Source: Natronospirillum sp965602035
GTDB taxonomy: Bacteria; Pseudomonadota; Gammaproteobacteria; Pseudomonadales; Natronospirillaceae
DNA length: 64,000 nucleotides
NCBI GenBank assembly: GCA_965602035.1
Contig: OZ271919.1
Coordinates: 62,001-126,000 of the forward strand
Direction of reading: 5' to 3'
The notes beneath the pieces were generated by a model. That model was not told the DNA's origin. It saw nothing but the letters and a program-made list of their open reading frames with translations, and did not search any database. Shown here in pieces: positions 36,473 to 44,731 of this stretch (its first letter is position 1; each line of letters begins with the position of its first letter). The position numbers were made by a program, and so were the translations under genes.

Positions 36473-37705
36473 ATGGCATTATTAGTACAGAAGTTCGGGG
36501 GTACTTCCGTCGGAAGTATCGAGCGTATCGAAGCGGTCGCCGATAAGGTGGCTGCCTTTCGTGAGCGGGGCGATGACATTGTGGTGGTAGTCTCCGCAAT
36601 GTCCGGAGAGACCAACCGGTTGCTGGCACTGGCGCACGACATCGCGCCTGAGCCGTCTCCCAGAGAACTGGATGCGTTGCTGGCGACCGGAGAGCAGGTC
36701 ACCATTGCATTGCTGACCATGGCGCTGGAGAAGCGCGGTTTCCCTGCCAGGTCCTATACGGGTTGGCAGGCCGGCATTCATACCGACCAGGCGCACACCA
36801 AAGCACGAATTCAGCACATTGATACGGAAGGGCTTCGATCGACCCTGAAGCAGGGCCATGTCGCCGTCGTTGCCGGCTTCCAGGGCATCGACGACGACCG
36901 AAATATTACCACGCTTGGCCGCGGCGGCTCTGATACCACGGGCGTAGCGCTGGCAGCGGCCCTCGATGCCGATGAGTGTCAGATCTATACCGATGTCGAC
37001 GGCGTCTATACAACAGACCCCCGAGTGGTACCCAATGCCCGTCGCATGGACCGGATCACCTTTGAGGAAATGCTGGAAATGGCCAGTCTGGGCTCAAAGG
37101 TGCTGCAGATACGCGCCGTGGAATTTGCGGGCAAATTCAATGTGCCATTGCGCGTGCTGTCGTCCTTCAAAGAGGGTGACGGCACTTTGATTACCTTTGA
37201 GGATGAAGACACGATGGAACAGCCATTGATCTCGGGCATTGCATTCAACCGGGATGAAAGCAAGCTGACAGTCATGGGCGTGCCGGATCTGCCTGGCGTC
37301 GCCTCCCGCATTCTGGGGCCGATCAGCGCGGCGAATATCGAAGTCGATATGATCGTCCAGAATATCTCCGAGGAAGGGAATACCGACTTTACCTTCACCG
37401 TGCACCGTAACGATTTCCGGCGCACCGGTGATATTCTCGAAACCATCCGTGAAGACCTTGGTGCCCGTGAGGTGCTGGCAGACGATCATATCGCCAAGGT
37501 ATCGATCGTGGGCGTGGGCATGCGGTCACATGCCGGGGTGGCATCCCGTATGTTCGATGCGCTTGCGGCCGAGTCGATCAACATCCAGTTGATTTCCACC
37601 TCCGAGATCAAGATCTCGGTAGTGATTCAGGAAAAGTACCTGGAACTGGCCGTTCGGGCGTTGCACGCGGCGTTTGAGCTGGACGCAGTAGAAGAAAGCG
37701 ACTAA
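36473..37705 (+). CDS. lysC: Aspartate kinase
   Basis: First step of the aspartate pathway (Lys, Thr, Met, diaminopimelate). The 410 residues start ALLVQKFGGTSVGSIERI, the kinase signature, with TTLGRGGSDTTGVALAAALDA. Two C-terminal ACT domains carry feedback control (TVMGVPDLPGVASRILGPIS and VSIVGVGMRSHAGVASRMFD). Length and layout are those of the monofunctional Pseudomonas-type enzyme. csrA follows after 177 bases. Confidence 0.96.
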   Translation: MALLVQKFGGTSVGSIERIEAVADKVAAFRERGDDIVVVVSAMSGETNRLLALAHDIAPEPSPRELDALLATGEQVTIALLTMALEKRGFPARSYTGWQAGIHTDQAHTKARIQHIDTEGLRSTLKQGHVAVVAGFQGIDDDRNITTLGRGGSDTTGVALAAALDADECQIYTDVDGVYTTDPRVVPNARRMDRITFEEMLEMASLGSKVLQIRAVEFAGKFNVPLRVLSSFKEGDGTLITFEDEDTMEQPLISGIAFNRDESKLTVMGVPDLPGVASRILGPISAANIEVDMIVQNISEEGNTDFTFTVHRNDFRRTGDILETIREDLGAREVLADDHIAKVSIVGVGMRSHAGVASRMFDALAAESINIQLISTSEIKISVVIQEKYLELAVRALHAAFELDAVEESD

Positions 37706-37882
37706 AACGGTTATTCTGCGTTTCAATTCCGGTATAGCCGCAACCGGAGTTATGGAGTTCAGACGTGAGCCGGTATCCGTGCTCACCGGGACACCCCAGA
37801 AAAGCCAATAAAATGGAATGTTCACATCGGCCCTGCCGGGTGAGGTTTCAGGAAAGAATCCGATGAAAGGAGAGACTCCACT

Positions 37883-38074
37883 ATGTTGATACTGACCCGC
37901 CGCGTTGGTGAGACGCTTATGATCGGCGATGAGGTTACAGTGACGGTTCTGGGCGTCAAGGGCAATCAGGTCCGGATAGGCGTGAACGCCCCCAAAGATG
38001 TTGCCGTACACCGTGAAGAGATTTACCAGCGCATTCAGACGGAACTGGATGAGCCGGAGGACGACCACAGTTGA
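37883..38074 (+). CDS. csrA: Carbon storage regulator CsrA/RsmA
   Basis: Dimeric RNA-binding regulator of translation that binds GGA motifs in leader RNAs. The 63 residues MLILTRRVGETLMIGDEV onward match the family throughout, including the RNA-contacting VAVHREEIYQRI. GGAGAG precedes the ATG. The alaS-lysC-csrA-tRNA-Ser-tRNA-Arg order is widely conserved. A GTGAGC/GCTCAC hairpin (37765-37786) lies in the leader region. Confidence 0.97.
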   Translation: MLILTRRVGETLMIGDEVTVTVLGVKGNQVRIGVNAPKDVAVHREEIYQRIQTELDEPEDDHS

Positions 38075-38114
38075 TGCAGAAGCGGCGGAAGGCCGCTATA
38101 TGGAATTCAGATTG

Positions 38115-38151
38115 AAGGAGCTGCCGTTACACGGCGTCCAACGGCTGCGAA
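38115..38151. repeat. Degenerate REP-like fragment
   Basis: AAGGAGCTGCCGTTACACGG followed by CGTCCAACGGCTGCGAA, which matches the GGAGC and CCGTTACACGGCGTCC modules of the better copies at 52.9 and 55.8 kb. It lies between csrA and tRNA-Ser. Confidence 0.5.
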
Positions 38152-38235
38152 ATAGACCGGTCGGCAGAATTGATTTCCATGTCGCTGATTCTCAAGGAAT
38201 TCCCAAATCAGCCTTTAATTTTTCAATCGGCGTGG

Positions 38236-38241
38236 TATGAT
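38236..38241 (+). promoter_or_regulatory. Extended -10 element of the tRNA-Ser/Arg cluster
   Basis: TATGAT preceded by TG-G (extended -10), with only a weak -35. It is followed by the GC-rich discriminator GCGCCGCG, typical of stringently controlled stable RNA promoters. The distance to the tRNA-Ser 5' end is 14 bases. Confidence 0.5.
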
Positions 38242-38255
38242 GCGCCGCGTGTTGC

Positions 38256-38345
38256 GGAGAGGTGGCCGAGTGGCTGAAGGCGCGCCCCTGCTAAGGGTGT
38301 AAGGGAGAAATCCCTTCGAGGGTTCGAATCCCTCTCTCTCCGCCA
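38256..38345 (+). tRNA. tRNA-Ser (GCT anticodon)
   Basis: Ninety bases, with acceptor GGAGAGG pairing with TCTCTCC (one G-T), a long variable arm (GGGAGAAATCCC), T-arm GGGTTCGAATCCC and encoded CCA end. The anticodon GCT sits in CCCCTGCTAAGG. The long variable arm confirms serine. Confidence 0.97.
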
Positions 38346-38352
38346 ACGCTTC

Positions 38353-38429
38353 GCGCCCGTAGCTCAGCTGGATAGAGTACCTGGCTACGAACCAGGCGGT
38401 CGGAGGTTCGAATCCTCCCGGGCGCGCCA
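38353..38429 (+). tRNA. tRNA-Arg (ACG anticodon), copy 1
   Basis: Seventy-seven bases from GCGCCCG to GCGCCA, with D-arm AGCTCAGCTGGATAGAG, anticodon ACG in CTGGCTACGAACCAG and T-arm GGAGGTTCGAATCCTCC. Identical in sequence to the copy at 38475. Confidence 0.97.
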
Positions 38430-38474
38430 TTGATTCATCGCAAAGTCCACCCGGTGATTAGCCGGTATCAGCAC

Positions 38475-38551
38475 GCGCCCGTAGCTCAGCTGGATAGAGT
38501 ACCTGGCTACGAACCAGGCGGTCGGAGGTTCGAATCCTCCCGGGCGCGCCA
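38475..38551 (+). tRNA. tRNA-Arg (ACG anticodon), copy 2
   Basis: Exact 77-base duplicate of the upstream tRNA-Arg, 45 bases away. Same acceptor, anticodon loop and CCA end. Confidence 0.97.
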
Positions 38552-38590
38552 CCTCTCCCACTCTCTGTTGTTTTCCCACCCTGTTGAATC

Positions 38591-38617
38591 GCCGGTGACT
38601 CATTCTGCCGGTTTTTT
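38591..38617 (+). terminator. Possible terminator of the tRNA-Ser/Arg cluster
   Basis: GCCGG, a 12-base loop, CCGGT, then six T residues. The stem is only 4-5 base pairs, so strength is uncertain. Confidence 0.4.
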
Positions 38618-38770
38618 GTAATAAAATTACATAATTCCTGGGGCCAACCTGATTCAATTTTTTGAACTTATGCTGCATTTTTCCAGAAAATGGCAGCATA
38701 TAGCCGCTATATATCAATTAATAATCACAAGTTATCAATGGTGACAGAAAAACGTGATTGCGTTGTTTTC

Positions 38771-38799
38771 TTGCGGACCCTGTCATCGTTGGGTAAAGT
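38771..38799 (+). promoter_or_regulatory. Candidate promoter of oadGAB
   Basis: TTGCGG at 38771, a 17-base spacer, TAAAGT at 38794, leaving a leader of about 55 bases to the oadG ATG. Consensus match is moderate. Confidence 0.4.
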
Positions 38800-38859
38800 G
38801 ACAATGTTTTGCGTGGGGAAATTCCGCGTTACCGACTTTCAAGAACGAGGTGTCTGTTC

Positions 38860-39105
38860 ATGTCGACTATGCTGCAGGAAGGCGTTCAACTGCTGATACT
38901 CGGAATGGGAACGGTCTTCGTGTTCCTGGTCGTTCTGATTTTCGGCACGAGCCTGATGTCGGCTGTCGTGGGCCGGTTCAAGGTGCCCGAAACCCCGGTC
39001 CCGAATGGCCCGGGAGCCCGGAACGGCGGTCGTGCCGGGAGCCAGCCGGACGCTGTTGCTGCAGTTGCGGCGGCGGCTTACGCCGCACACAGACGTTCCC
39101 GCTGA
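38860..39105 (+). CDS. oadG: Oxaloacetate decarboxylase gamma subunit
   Basis: Small membrane subunit that anchors the alpha subunit to the beta subunit of the Na+-pumping oxaloacetate decarboxylase. ATG 38860 (81 aa) has GAGG 9 bases upstream. One membrane helix (about 11-35, LLILGMGTVFVFLVVLIFGT) is followed by a Pro/Gly and Ala-rich tail ending in basic residues. Such a tail carries the zinc-binding contact in homologues. It starts the oadG-oadA-oadB operon. Confidence 0.92.
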   Translation: MSTMLQEGVQLLILGMGTVFVFLVVLIFGTSLMSAVVGRFKVPETPVPNGPGARNGGRAGSQPDAVAAVAAAAYAAHRRSR

Positions 39106-39155
39106 GACAACACTTACGTATCAACGGATCGCTCGCCAGATAGGACTGTCATCAC

Positions 39156-40961
39156 ATGAGTGCAAAAAATCCTGTGAAAATCACTGATGTCGTTCTGCGT
39201 GATGCGCACCAGTCGCTGTTCGCGACGCGCCTGCGCCTAGACGACATGCTGCCCATTGCTGAAAAACTGGATCAGGTCGGCTACTGGTCGGTGGAATCCT
39301 GGGGCGGCGCCACCTTTGATGCCTGTATCCGGTATCTGGGTGAAGACCCCTGGGTGCGTATCCGGGAGCTCAAGCGAGCCATGCCCAACACGCGTCAGCA
39401 GATGCTGCTGCGTGGGCAGAACCTGCTCGGCTATCGTCACTATGCCGACGACGTGGTGGACCGTTTTGTTGAACGCGCGGCCGAGAACGGCGTAGACGTC
39501 TTCCGGGTCTTTGATGCCATGAACGACCCGCGCAACCTGAAGCGCGCCATGGAAGCGGTAAGCAAGCAGGGTAAACACGCTCAGGGCACCATCTCGTACA
39601 CCACATCACCGGTGCACACCCGTGAATCCTGGGTGGATCTGGCGCGCCAGATCGAGGACATGGGCGCCGACTCACTGGCCATCAAGGACATGTCGGGCAT
39701 TCTGACGCCTTACGACTCCTACAACCTGGTCAAGGAACTGAAAGCCGCACTGTCCATCCCGGTGCAGCTCCACTGCCACGCCACGGCGGGCCTGTCTTCC
39801 ATGACTATTCTCAAGGCTATTGAGGCGGGTATCGATCACGTGGACACGGCCATCTCCTCCATGTCCATGACCTATGGCCATTCGCCGACGGAATCCATTG
39901 TGGCGACCCTGCGCGGCACTGACAGAGACCCGGGCCTGGATATCGAGTTGCTGGAAGAGATCGCGGCCTACTTCCGCAATGTGCGTAAGAAATACGCGGA
40001 CTTTGAAGGTGCGCTCCGAGGCGTGGATTCGCGGATTCTGATTGCTCAGGTGCCGGGCGGCATGCTGACCAATATGGAAAGCCAGCTCAAGGAGCAGGGT
40101 GCTGGCGACAAATTCGATGACGTTCTCAACGAGATTCCTCGGGTGCGGGAAGACCTGGGCTACATTCCTCTGGTAACCCCGACGTCACAGATAGTGGGCA
40201 CGCAGGCTGTTCTCAATGTGCTGACCGGAGAGCGCTACAAGAGCATCTCGAAGGAAACGTCCGGTATACTGCGCGGTGAATACGGCGCGGCACCGTCGGC
40301 CTTCAACAAAGAGCTCCAGGACCGTGTGCTGGAAGGTGCTGAGCCTATTACCTGCCGGCCGGCAGATCTGATTGACGATGAAATGGACCGGCTGACTGAA
40401 GAGCTCGAAAAGCTCTCCAACGACGAGGGCTTCGACCTTGCCGATGACAAGGTCGACGACGTGCTTACCTATGCGCTTTTCCCGCAGATCGGGCTGAAAT
40501 ACCTCAAGAATCGTGGCAACCCCGACGCTTTTGAGCCGGCTCCGAAAGCCGTGTCCACGACCGGTGAAAGCCAGGTTGAAGACAGCACGTACACTATCAC
40601 CCTTGATGGCCGTAGCTATGTGGCAACCGTCAGCGGTGAAGGTAAGGTGAGCGTGGTCATGAACGGCAAGACATACGAGGCGGACGTCGCCGAAGGCGGT
40701 GATCCATCGGCGGTTCAGGCTCCCGCGTCCGATGCCGCACCGTCGGGTGGCGGTGAGCCTCTGGCTGCCCCACTGACCGGAAACATTTTCAAGATTCTGG
40801 TCAACGAAGGTGACAGCGTGGAAGAGGGTGACACGGTGATTGTGCTCGAGGCCATGAAGATGGAAACGGAGGTCAAGGCACAGCGCAGTGGCACGGTGAG
40901 TCGTGTGCTGATACGTGAAGGTGACTCGGTGAATTCCGGCGACACGTTGCTGGAATATTAA
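39156..40961 (+). CDS. oadA: Oxaloacetate decarboxylase alpha subunit (biotin-containing)
   Basis: Carboxyltransferase that moves CO2 from oxaloacetate to biotin. The 601 residues begin ITDVVLRDAHQSLFATRLR (metal-binding R-D-x-H). The TIM barrel includes PVQLHCHATAGLS. A conserved PYC_OADA domain and an Ala/Pro/Ser-rich linker (near 510-520) follow. The biotinyl domain has EAMKMETEV, with the biotinylated Lys. AGGA lies upstream of the ATG, and oadB follows after 12 bases. Confidence 0.97.
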   Translation: MSAKNPVKITDVVLRDAHQSLFATRLRLDDMLPIAEKLDQVGYWSVESWGGATFDACIRYLGEDPWVRIRELKRAMPNTRQQMLLRGQNLLGYRHYADDVVDRFVERAAENGVDVFRVFDAMNDPRNLKRAMEAVSKQGKHAQGTISYTTSPVHTRESWVDLARQIEDMGADSLAIKDMSGILTPYDSYNLVKELKAALSIPVQLHCHATAGLSSMTILKAIEAGIDHVDTAISSMSMTYGHSPTESIVATLRGTDRDPGLDIELLEEIAAYFRNVRKKYADFEGALRGVDSRILIAQVPGGMLTNMESQLKEQGAGDKFDDVLNEIPRVREDLGYIPLVTPTSQIVGTQAVLNVLTGERYKSISKETSGILRGEYGAAPSAFNKELQDRVLEGAEPITCRPADLIDDEMDRLTEELEKLSNDEGFDLADDKVDDVLTYALFPQIGLKYLKNRGNPDAFEPAPKAVSTTGESQVEDSTYTITLDGRSYVATVSGEGKVSVVMNGKTYEADVAEGGDPSAVQAPASDAAPSGGGEPLAAPLTGNIFKILVNEGDSVEEGDTVIVLEAMKMETEVKAQRSGTVSRVLIREGDSVNSGDTLLEY

Positions 40962-40973
40962 GGAGCCGACCTC

Positions 40974-42140
40974 ATGGATAAACTGAATACACTGCTACTG
41001 GATTCGGGCATTGCCAACCTGACCGTTGGCCAGGCGGTCATGATTCTGATCGGCCTCGGGCTTATTTACCTGGCCGTTGCCCGTCGGTTTGAGCCCTTGC
41101 TGCTTCTGCCGATCGGGGTGGGCGCCATTCTGGTGAACATTCCGGGTGCCGGCATGTACGCCGCCCCCATATACAGTGAAGCCGGTGAGATGCTATCGCC
41201 CGGCGGCCTGCTGTATTACATTTTTACTATGGGTATCGAAACCGGCGTCTTCCCCCTGATCATTTTCATGGGTGTAGGCGCAATGACGGATTTCGGGCCC
41301 ATGCTGGCCAACCCGAAAACCCTGTTGCTCGGTGCGGCCGCGCAGGTTGGTATATTCGGTACCGTCATCGGGGCGTTGCTGCTGAACGAAACCGGGTGGT
41401 TTACCTATTCCCTGGCTCAGGCCGCGACGATCGGCATAATCGGTGGTGCCGACGGGCCCACCTCGATTTACGTGGCCAGTCAGCTCGCGCCTGAAATTCT
41501 TGGCGCTGTCGCTGTGGCGGCCTACTCCTACATGGCCATGGTACCCATCATTCAGCCGCCGATCATGAAAGCGCTGACCTCCGCGGAAGAGCGGCGTATT
41601 GAAATGAAACAGCTACGGCCGGTGGGTAAGCTTGAGCGGATCGTCTTCCCGATCATGCTGCTGGTGCTGGTCGCCATGTTCCTGCCCAGCGCCGCGCCGC
41701 TGCTCGGCATGTTCTGTTTCGGCAACCTCATGCGTGAATGCGGTGTGGTGGATCGGCTGAGCGATACCGCCCAGAATGCGCTGATCAATATCGTGACGAT
41801 CTTCCTCGGCCTCGGCGTCGGGTCCAAGTTGAGTGCGGAATCGTTTCTCAATCTGGAAACCTTTGGCATTCTGGCACTGGGCATTGTAGCCTTTGCAGCA
41901 GGTACAGCGGCCGGCGTGCTGATGGCCAAACTGATGAATACGATGTCCTCCACCAAGATCAACCCGTTGATCGGTTCAGCGGGGGTTTCTGCGGTGCCCA
42001 TGGCGGCCCGCGTCAGCAACAAGGTCGGCCTGCAGGCGAACAACCAGAACTTCCTGCTCATGCATGCCATGGGCCCCAATGTGGCCGGGGTCATCGGTTC
42101 AGCCATTGCGGCCGGGGTTATGCTGAGCTTCCTGGGCTGA
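40974..42140 (+). CDS. oadB: Oxaloacetate decarboxylase beta subunit (Na+ pump)
   Basis: Membrane subunit that decarboxylates carboxybiotin and exports Na+. The 388 residues have about nine membrane segments. Family regions include GVGAMTDFGPMLANP and IGGADGPTSIYVASQLAPE, whose Asp is the Na+ site, and the late NQNFLLMHAMGPNVAGVIGSA. The operon implies use of oxaloacetate or pyruvate metabolism to build a sodium gradient. Confidence 0.97.
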   Translation: MDKLNTLLLDSGIANLTVGQAVMILIGLGLIYLAVARRFEPLLLLPIGVGAILVNIPGAGMYAAPIYSEAGEMLSPGGLLYYIFTMGIETGVFPLIIFMGVGAMTDFGPMLANPKTLLLGAAAQVGIFGTVIGALLLNETGWFTYSLAQAATIGIIGGADGPTSIYVASQLAPEILGAVAVAAYSYMAMVPIIQPPIMKALTSAEERRIEMKQLRPVGKLERIVFPIMLLVLVAMFLPSAAPLLGMFCFGNLMRECGVVDRLSDTAQNALINIVTIFLGLGVGSKLSAESFLNLETFGILALGIVAFAAGTAAGVLMAKLMNTMSSTKINPLIGSAGVSAVPMAARVSNKVGLQANNQNFLLMHAMGPNVAGVIGSAIAAGVMLSFLG

Positions 42141-42231
42141 ACCGGCAGTCAGGTGAAACGGGCAGAGTGCGGCTCGCCCTGTTTCAGGCTGTGACTGTCT
42201 GTGATCAGCCTGTGTGCAGAGGGCCCGAACG

Positions 42232-43464
42232 ATGATGATATGGCTCGCGGGCGGCATAATCGGCCTGATTGTGCTGCTCACGCTCTACTTCCACAGCCTG
42301 CCGCGCTCGCAGTCGGTGTCATCGCAGGCGCCGTCGATTCTGACCACGCTCGGTATTTTCGGGACATTTATCGGCGTGGCGCTGGGTCTCTACCAGTTTG
42401 ACAGTGCCGAGATCGAAGCCAGTGTGCCGGCTCTCCTTGATGGGCTGCGGATCGCCTTCTGGACTTCCATTGCCGGCCTGACCGGCGCGCTCAGCATCAA
42501 GCTGCGCTATTCCGTGTCCGACATGCGTCGGCCTCGGCGCCAGAGCTCCGACAATACGGTCGAAGCGCTCATTGCAGCCGTTGAAGACCAGACCCAGCGA
42601 ACCGAATCCCGTCTGGACGCGCTGGTGGCGAGCAGCGAACGAACCACGCAGCAGTTGGCCGACCACCAACGTGACATGGTGCAGGCCAACACTGAAGCGC
42701 TGTCGGCAGCCATCCGCGAAATCATTTCTGAATTCAATGACCGCATCGAAGTGCAATACGGTGATAATTTCCGTCAACTGAACCAGTCGGTCAGCCGTCT
42801 TCAGGAGTGGCAGGAAGCCCATCAGGCCAACGTGAAAACGCTCGTGGGCGAGCTCGATCGGGCGACGCAGCAAATGGGCAAAGCAACAGAATCCTACGAA
42901 CGCCTGATGACCCAGACGGAATCGTTCAGCCAGGTGGCCAGTGGTATGGAGTCACTGTTGACCGGACTTAACCAGCAGAGTGATCAACTGGCACGGTATC
43001 TCGAGTCCATGTCGGGTATGGTACAGAACGCTCAGAAAGGGCTGCCCGACCTCGAAAAACGCATCCACTCGCTCACGCAGGGATTGGCGGAAGTGTTGGA
43101 GCAGCATGACGCCCGGATGGCGAAGGTCATTGACCAGACCGGCCGCCAGTGGGTGGAAACCACGGAGCGCATGGCGACCGATCTGGCAACAGGCGCGGAA
43201 AACGTGCACGAGCGAATCCGCAACCAGACGGATCGGGCATTGACCCGATCCGAAGAGCAATTGGCCCGCCTGGATGAGGCGTTACAGGATCAGCTCACAC
43301 AATCGCTGCAGACCTTCGGTTACCAGCTCACGGCGTTGTCCGAGAAGTTCGTCAACGACTACCGGCCGCTGACGGAACGGTTGCAGCATCTGATTGAAAT
43401 GGCGGAAACCAGCCAGCCGAGAACCACCAGCGGAGGCGGGCAAAAGAGGGCCGCGCGAGGATGA
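42232..43464 (+). CDS. ZorA-like MotA/TolQ/ExbB-family channel with long coiled-coil tail
   Basis: Predicted stator-type ion channel subunit. ATG 42232 has AGAGGG upstream (410 aa); an in-frame GTG 42214 would add 6 residues. There are three membrane helices: about 3-21, 36-54 (GIFGTFIGVALGL) and 73-91 (AFWTSIAGLTGALSI), the core pattern of ZorA and TolQ. Residues about 105-400 are a nearly uninterrupted Gln/Glu/Leu-rich coiled coil, as in the ZorA tail that reaches into the cytoplasm. It overlaps the next gene by 4 bases. Family-level identification; not a flagellar MotA, as it lacks the large cytoplasmic insert. Confidence 0.8.
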   Translation: MMIWLAGGIIGLIVLLTLYFHSLPRSQSVSSQAPSILTTLGIFGTFIGVALGLYQFDSAEIEASVPALLDGLRIAFWTSIAGLTGALSIKLRYSVSDMRRPRRQSSDNTVEALIAAVEDQTQRTESRLDALVASSERTTQQLADHQRDMVQANTEALSAAIREIISEFNDRIEVQYGDNFRQLNQSVSRLQEWQEAHQANVKTLVGELDRATQQMGKATESYERLMTQTESFSQVASGMESLLTGLNQQSDQLARYLESMSGMVQNAQKGLPDLEKRIHSLTQGLAEVLEQHDARMAKVIDQTGRQWVETTERMATDLATGAENVHERIRNQTDRALTRSEEQLARLDEALQDQLTQSLQTFGYQLTALSEKFVNDYRPLTERLQHLIEMAETSQPRTTSGGGQKRAARG

Positions 43465-44153
43465 CGGAGCTCGAGCAGGAGAACGAAGAGCACTGGATGT
43501 CGGTCAGTGACCTGATGGCAGGTCTGATGATGGTGTTTCTGCTGGTCTCGGTGTTCTTCATGGTCAACGCGGAGCGGGAACGCCGCACGGTCACAGACAT
43601 TGCACTGCTCTATGAGCGCCTGCGCCTCGAGCTCTACGAAGATCTTCTGTCAGAATTCGAGAGCGACCTCGATGCCTGGGGCGCGGAACTCGATGAAGAC
43701 CTGACCTTCCGCTTCAGTCGGCCGGATCTGCTGTTCGACCGGGGTGAGACAGGCCTGCAGCCGGCCTTCACGGATATACTCAGTGACTTCTTCCCTCGCT
43801 ATATCGACATTCTGTATCAGCCGAAATACCGGGACGACATTGCTGAACTCCGTGTCGAGGGGCATACGTCCTCAGCATGGGGCGGTGTCACTGAAGACGA
43901 GGCCTACATTCTGAATATGGAGTTGAGCCAGGCCCGCACGCGCGAAACGGTGGCCTACCTGCTGGATCTGGAAGCATTGGACGAAGAGCGCCCGTGGTTG
44001 CGTGCCAATCTGACGGCCAATGGTCTGTCGTCGTCCCGGCTGATAACCGGTCCCGAAGGCGAGGAGGACGAAGCGGCCAGCCGGCGTGTTGAGTTCCGCG
44101 TGGTCACAGACGCCGACCAGCGTATTGAAGCCATCCTTGAAGAGGCCGGCTGA
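43461..44153 (+). CDS. ZorB-like MotB/OmpA-family protein
   Basis: Predicted peptidoglycan-anchored partner of the upstream channel (230 aa). Residues 17-36 form one membrane helix, SDLMAGLMMVFLLVSVFFMV, with Asp17 in the place of the ion-conducting Asp of MotB/ZorB. The periplasmic C-terminal OmpA-like domain shows LRVEGHTSS, NMELSQARTRETVAYLL and SRRVEFRV, the strands and Arg that bind peptidoglycan. The ATG overlaps the channel gene stop, and its own stop overlaps the next ATG (TGATG). Confidence 0.82.
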   Translation: MTELEQENEEHWMSVSDLMAGLMMVFLLVSVFFMVNAERERRTVTDIALLYERLRLELYEDLLSEFESDLDAWGAELDEDLTFRFSRPDLLFDRGETGLQPAFTDILSDFFPRYIDILYQPKYRDDIAELRVEGHTSSAWGGVTEDEAYILNMELSQARTRETVAYLLDLEALDEERPWLRANLTANGLSSSRLITGPEGEEDEAASRRVEFRVVTDADQRIEAILEEAG

Positions 44154-44731
44154 TGGAGTTACCGGATTTTCGGGAGTTCGAGGCGTTCAATACGCTGCGC
44201 GAGCGCATGGGCGCAGATCGACTCGGGTATTTCGAAGCCTTTGACCCGGCCCGTCACCTGACCGGGGAAGCCAGGCTCCAGCTGCAGACGGAAGGCATAA
44301 CCGTGACGCCTTCCGACCTGTGGCACCTGGGTGATCATACGCTGGCCTATCGGAATTCCCGGGTGGCGCTGCTGGTGAATCAGCGTATTCATGTGACACG
44401 TTGCCGGGAAGCGGCAAAATTTGCGTCGGGTACGGTGGTAAGCACGGACGACGCCATTGCGCACCTGTTCGGCGAAGAGAAGGCGGTTTCAGCCTGCCCC
44501 GACTGCCTGCACCAACTGCGTTTTCAGAGGCTGGATCTGTCCAAGGAGCGCCGCCAGCGCCACAACGAAGACCTGCTGCGCCGGTTCCGGCTGGCGGATT
44601 TTTTTGCCGAGTACCCGGACTACCCGCTCTATGAACGCACGCACGTTCGCCATCCGTTCAGCGCCCCGTTATCGCGCCCTGCGGACGCTCCTACAAATGA
44701 GCCCCCTGGAACGACCGACGGCCGCGATTGA
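44153..44731 (+). CDS. Unrecognised soluble Cys-containing protein, third gene of the ZorAB-like cassette
   Basis: I do not recognise this 192-residue protein. It has no signal peptide or membrane helix, so it is probably cytoplasmic. Cys84 (in HVTRC) and the pair Cys115-Cys118 (ACPDCLH), with nearby His80 and His120, could form a zinc site. The region 125-150 is very basic (LDLSKERRQRHNEDLLRRFR) and then turns aromatic/acidic (DFFAEYPDYPLYE), features that would suit nucleic acid or protein contact. Its start overlaps the ZorB-like stop, so it is translationally coupled. The last ~17 residues are encoded by a REP element and may not be ancestral. No nuclease or helicase motif is visible. Confidence 0.7.
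   Translation: MELPDFREFEAFNTLRERMGADRLGYFEAFDPARHLTGEARLQLQTEGITVTPSDLWHLGDHTLAYRNSRVALLVNQRIHVTRCREAAKFASGTVVSTDDAIAHLFGEEKAVSACPDCLHQLRFQRLDLSKERRQRHNEDLLRRFRLADFFAEYPDYPLYERTHVRHPFSAPLSRPADAPTNEPPGTTDGRD

Larger units (their letters stand above)
38552..38859 (+). other. AT-rich gene-free gap between tRNA-Arg and oadG
   Basis: About 308 bases, visibly richer in A/T than the rest of the window. It holds a probable tRNA terminator (38591), an imperfect long hairpin (TATGCTGCATTTT ... AAAATGGCAGCATA, 38669-38700) and a candidate oad promoter (38771). A small TTCAA-TTTT-TTGAA repeat lies near 38653. No coding sequence is convincing here. Confidence 0.7.

Noticed and set aside
38215..38717. 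Reading frames on both strands over the tRNA-Ser/Arg cluster
   Set aside because: They are translations of tRNA genes and their complements (phrases like GGFEPPTAWFVARYS and AQLDRVPGYEPGGRRFESS), a known source of false proteins.
42232..44731. A complete known Zorya system
   Set aside because: Only the ZorA/ZorB-like motor pair is present; no ZorC, SNF2-type ZorD or HNH-type ZorE is encoded nearby, so only a ZorAB-like cassette is claimed.
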